Shown here: positions 63,852 to 64,000 of the stretch, one piece after another
Numbering within the stretch: position 1 is the stretch's first letter
How the letters are laid out: each line of letters starts with the position of its first letter
Source of the DNA: Hydrogenoanaerobacterium saccharovorans
GTDB taxonomy: Bacteria > Bacillota > Clostridia > Oscillospirales > Ruminococcaceae
Direction of reading: 5' to 3'
NCBI RefSeq assembly: GCF_003814745.1
Contig: NZ_RKRD01000003.1
Location: 62,001 to 126,000 of the forward strand
Length of the DNA stretch: 64,000 nucleotides
Position numbers and translations under genes: made by a program
Notes under the pieces: generated by a model
What the model was told of the DNA's origin: nothing
The model's input: only the letters and a program-made list of their open reading frames with translations
The model's database searches: none

Positions 63852-64000
63852 ATGAACGAATTACCGATATTAGACGAGCGTTTGTCGCTGATTGCCGGTT
63901 TGGTACGCCAAGGCAGCACCGTTGCCGATATCGGCGCAGACCATGGTTATTTGGTAACTTGGCTGATAAAGCAGGGTATCTGCCCACAGGGGTTTGCATG
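63852..64000 (+). CDS. trmK: tRNA (adenine-22-N1)-methyltransferase, N-terminal part
   Basis: The gene runs off the right edge; 49 residues are visible. DERLSLIAGLVRQGSTVADIGADHGYL is the TrmK N-terminus with SAM motif I (DIGADHG). TrmK methylates A22 of bacterial tRNAs. AGGAG is 12 bases before the ATG. Confidence 0.88.
   Translation, partial: MNELPILDERLSLIAGLVRQGSTVADIGADHGYLVTWLIKQGICPQGFA

Overview
The window looks like chromosome of a low-to-mid GC anaerobic Gram-positive bacterium of the class Clostridia, probably an Oscillospiraceae/Ruminococcaceae-type gut organism. The evidence is the gene content: the glmU-prs-pth-mfd cluster, a glgB-glgC-glgD-glgA glycogen operon with the clostridial GlgD subunit, PPi-linked pyruvate phosphate dikinase, a SigH-like sigma factor, ComFB, DUF1858 and TrmK. 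AGGAGG-type ribosome binding sites and frequent TTG/GTG starts fit this. The species cannot be named from sequence alone.

Layout. 0-7 kb (minus strand): glmU, prs, pth, mfd and a truncated PrsA-like lipoprotein. 7.3-15.1 kb: ppdK, an Smr protein with a DUF3810 membrane protein, an IscR-like Rrf2 regulator divergent from an FMN-dependent alpha-hydroxy-acid dehydrogenase, two small exported proteins and an AEC permease. 15.7-21.7 kb: the glycogen operon with its own sigma-A promoter and folded leader. 21.8-26.9 kb: a second AEC permease, a DUF6506-like protein, a MATE exporter behind an attenuator-like leader, a LysR regulator and an orphan CofE-like ligase. 27.0-28.4 kb: two copies of a divergent AbrB-zinc-ribbon/XRE cassette. 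28.4-33.9 kb: a TetR regulator, a four-site operator array, an MMPL exporter and its translationally coupled exported partner. 34-45 kb: SDR, LutC-like and YgjP-like proteins, a CadC/CadA-type metal resistance pair, a two-component system, a ferredoxin-domain aldo/keto reductase, a sirtuin, a CPCC protein and a MerR/GyrI regulator.

45.9-55.8 kb is an accessory catabolic operon headed by a LacI regulator: 2-keto-3-deoxy-phosphogluconate aldolase, sugar-phosphate isomerase, GntP-like transporter, stand-alone hydantoinase/oxoprolinase-like ATPase, an unrecognised HExxH protein, KDG-type kinase, hexulose-phosphate synthase, phosphohexuloisomerase and a UroD-like protein, closed by a 25-bp perfect palindrome. 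The combination implies uptake and breakdown of an unidentified sugar acid to pyruvate and triose phosphate, with a C1/ribulose-phosphate branch. It is the best candidate here for an undescribed pathway.

55.9-60.4 kb is a decayed recombination zone: a surface-protein remnant, a truncated IS200 element, a methyltransferase, and three tandem copies of a DUF4417 gene. The most complete copy is interrupted by one in-frame UAG. All three keep an internal ribosome binding site before the C-terminal domain, and the array is punctuated by copies of the tRNA-Leu terminator hairpin. 60.4-64 kb returns to core genes: tRNA-Leu(CAA), a MATE exporter, a SigH-like sigma factor, a zinc-ribbon protein, ComFB, DUF1858 and the start of trmK. 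No rRNA, CRISPR array or intact mobile element was seen.
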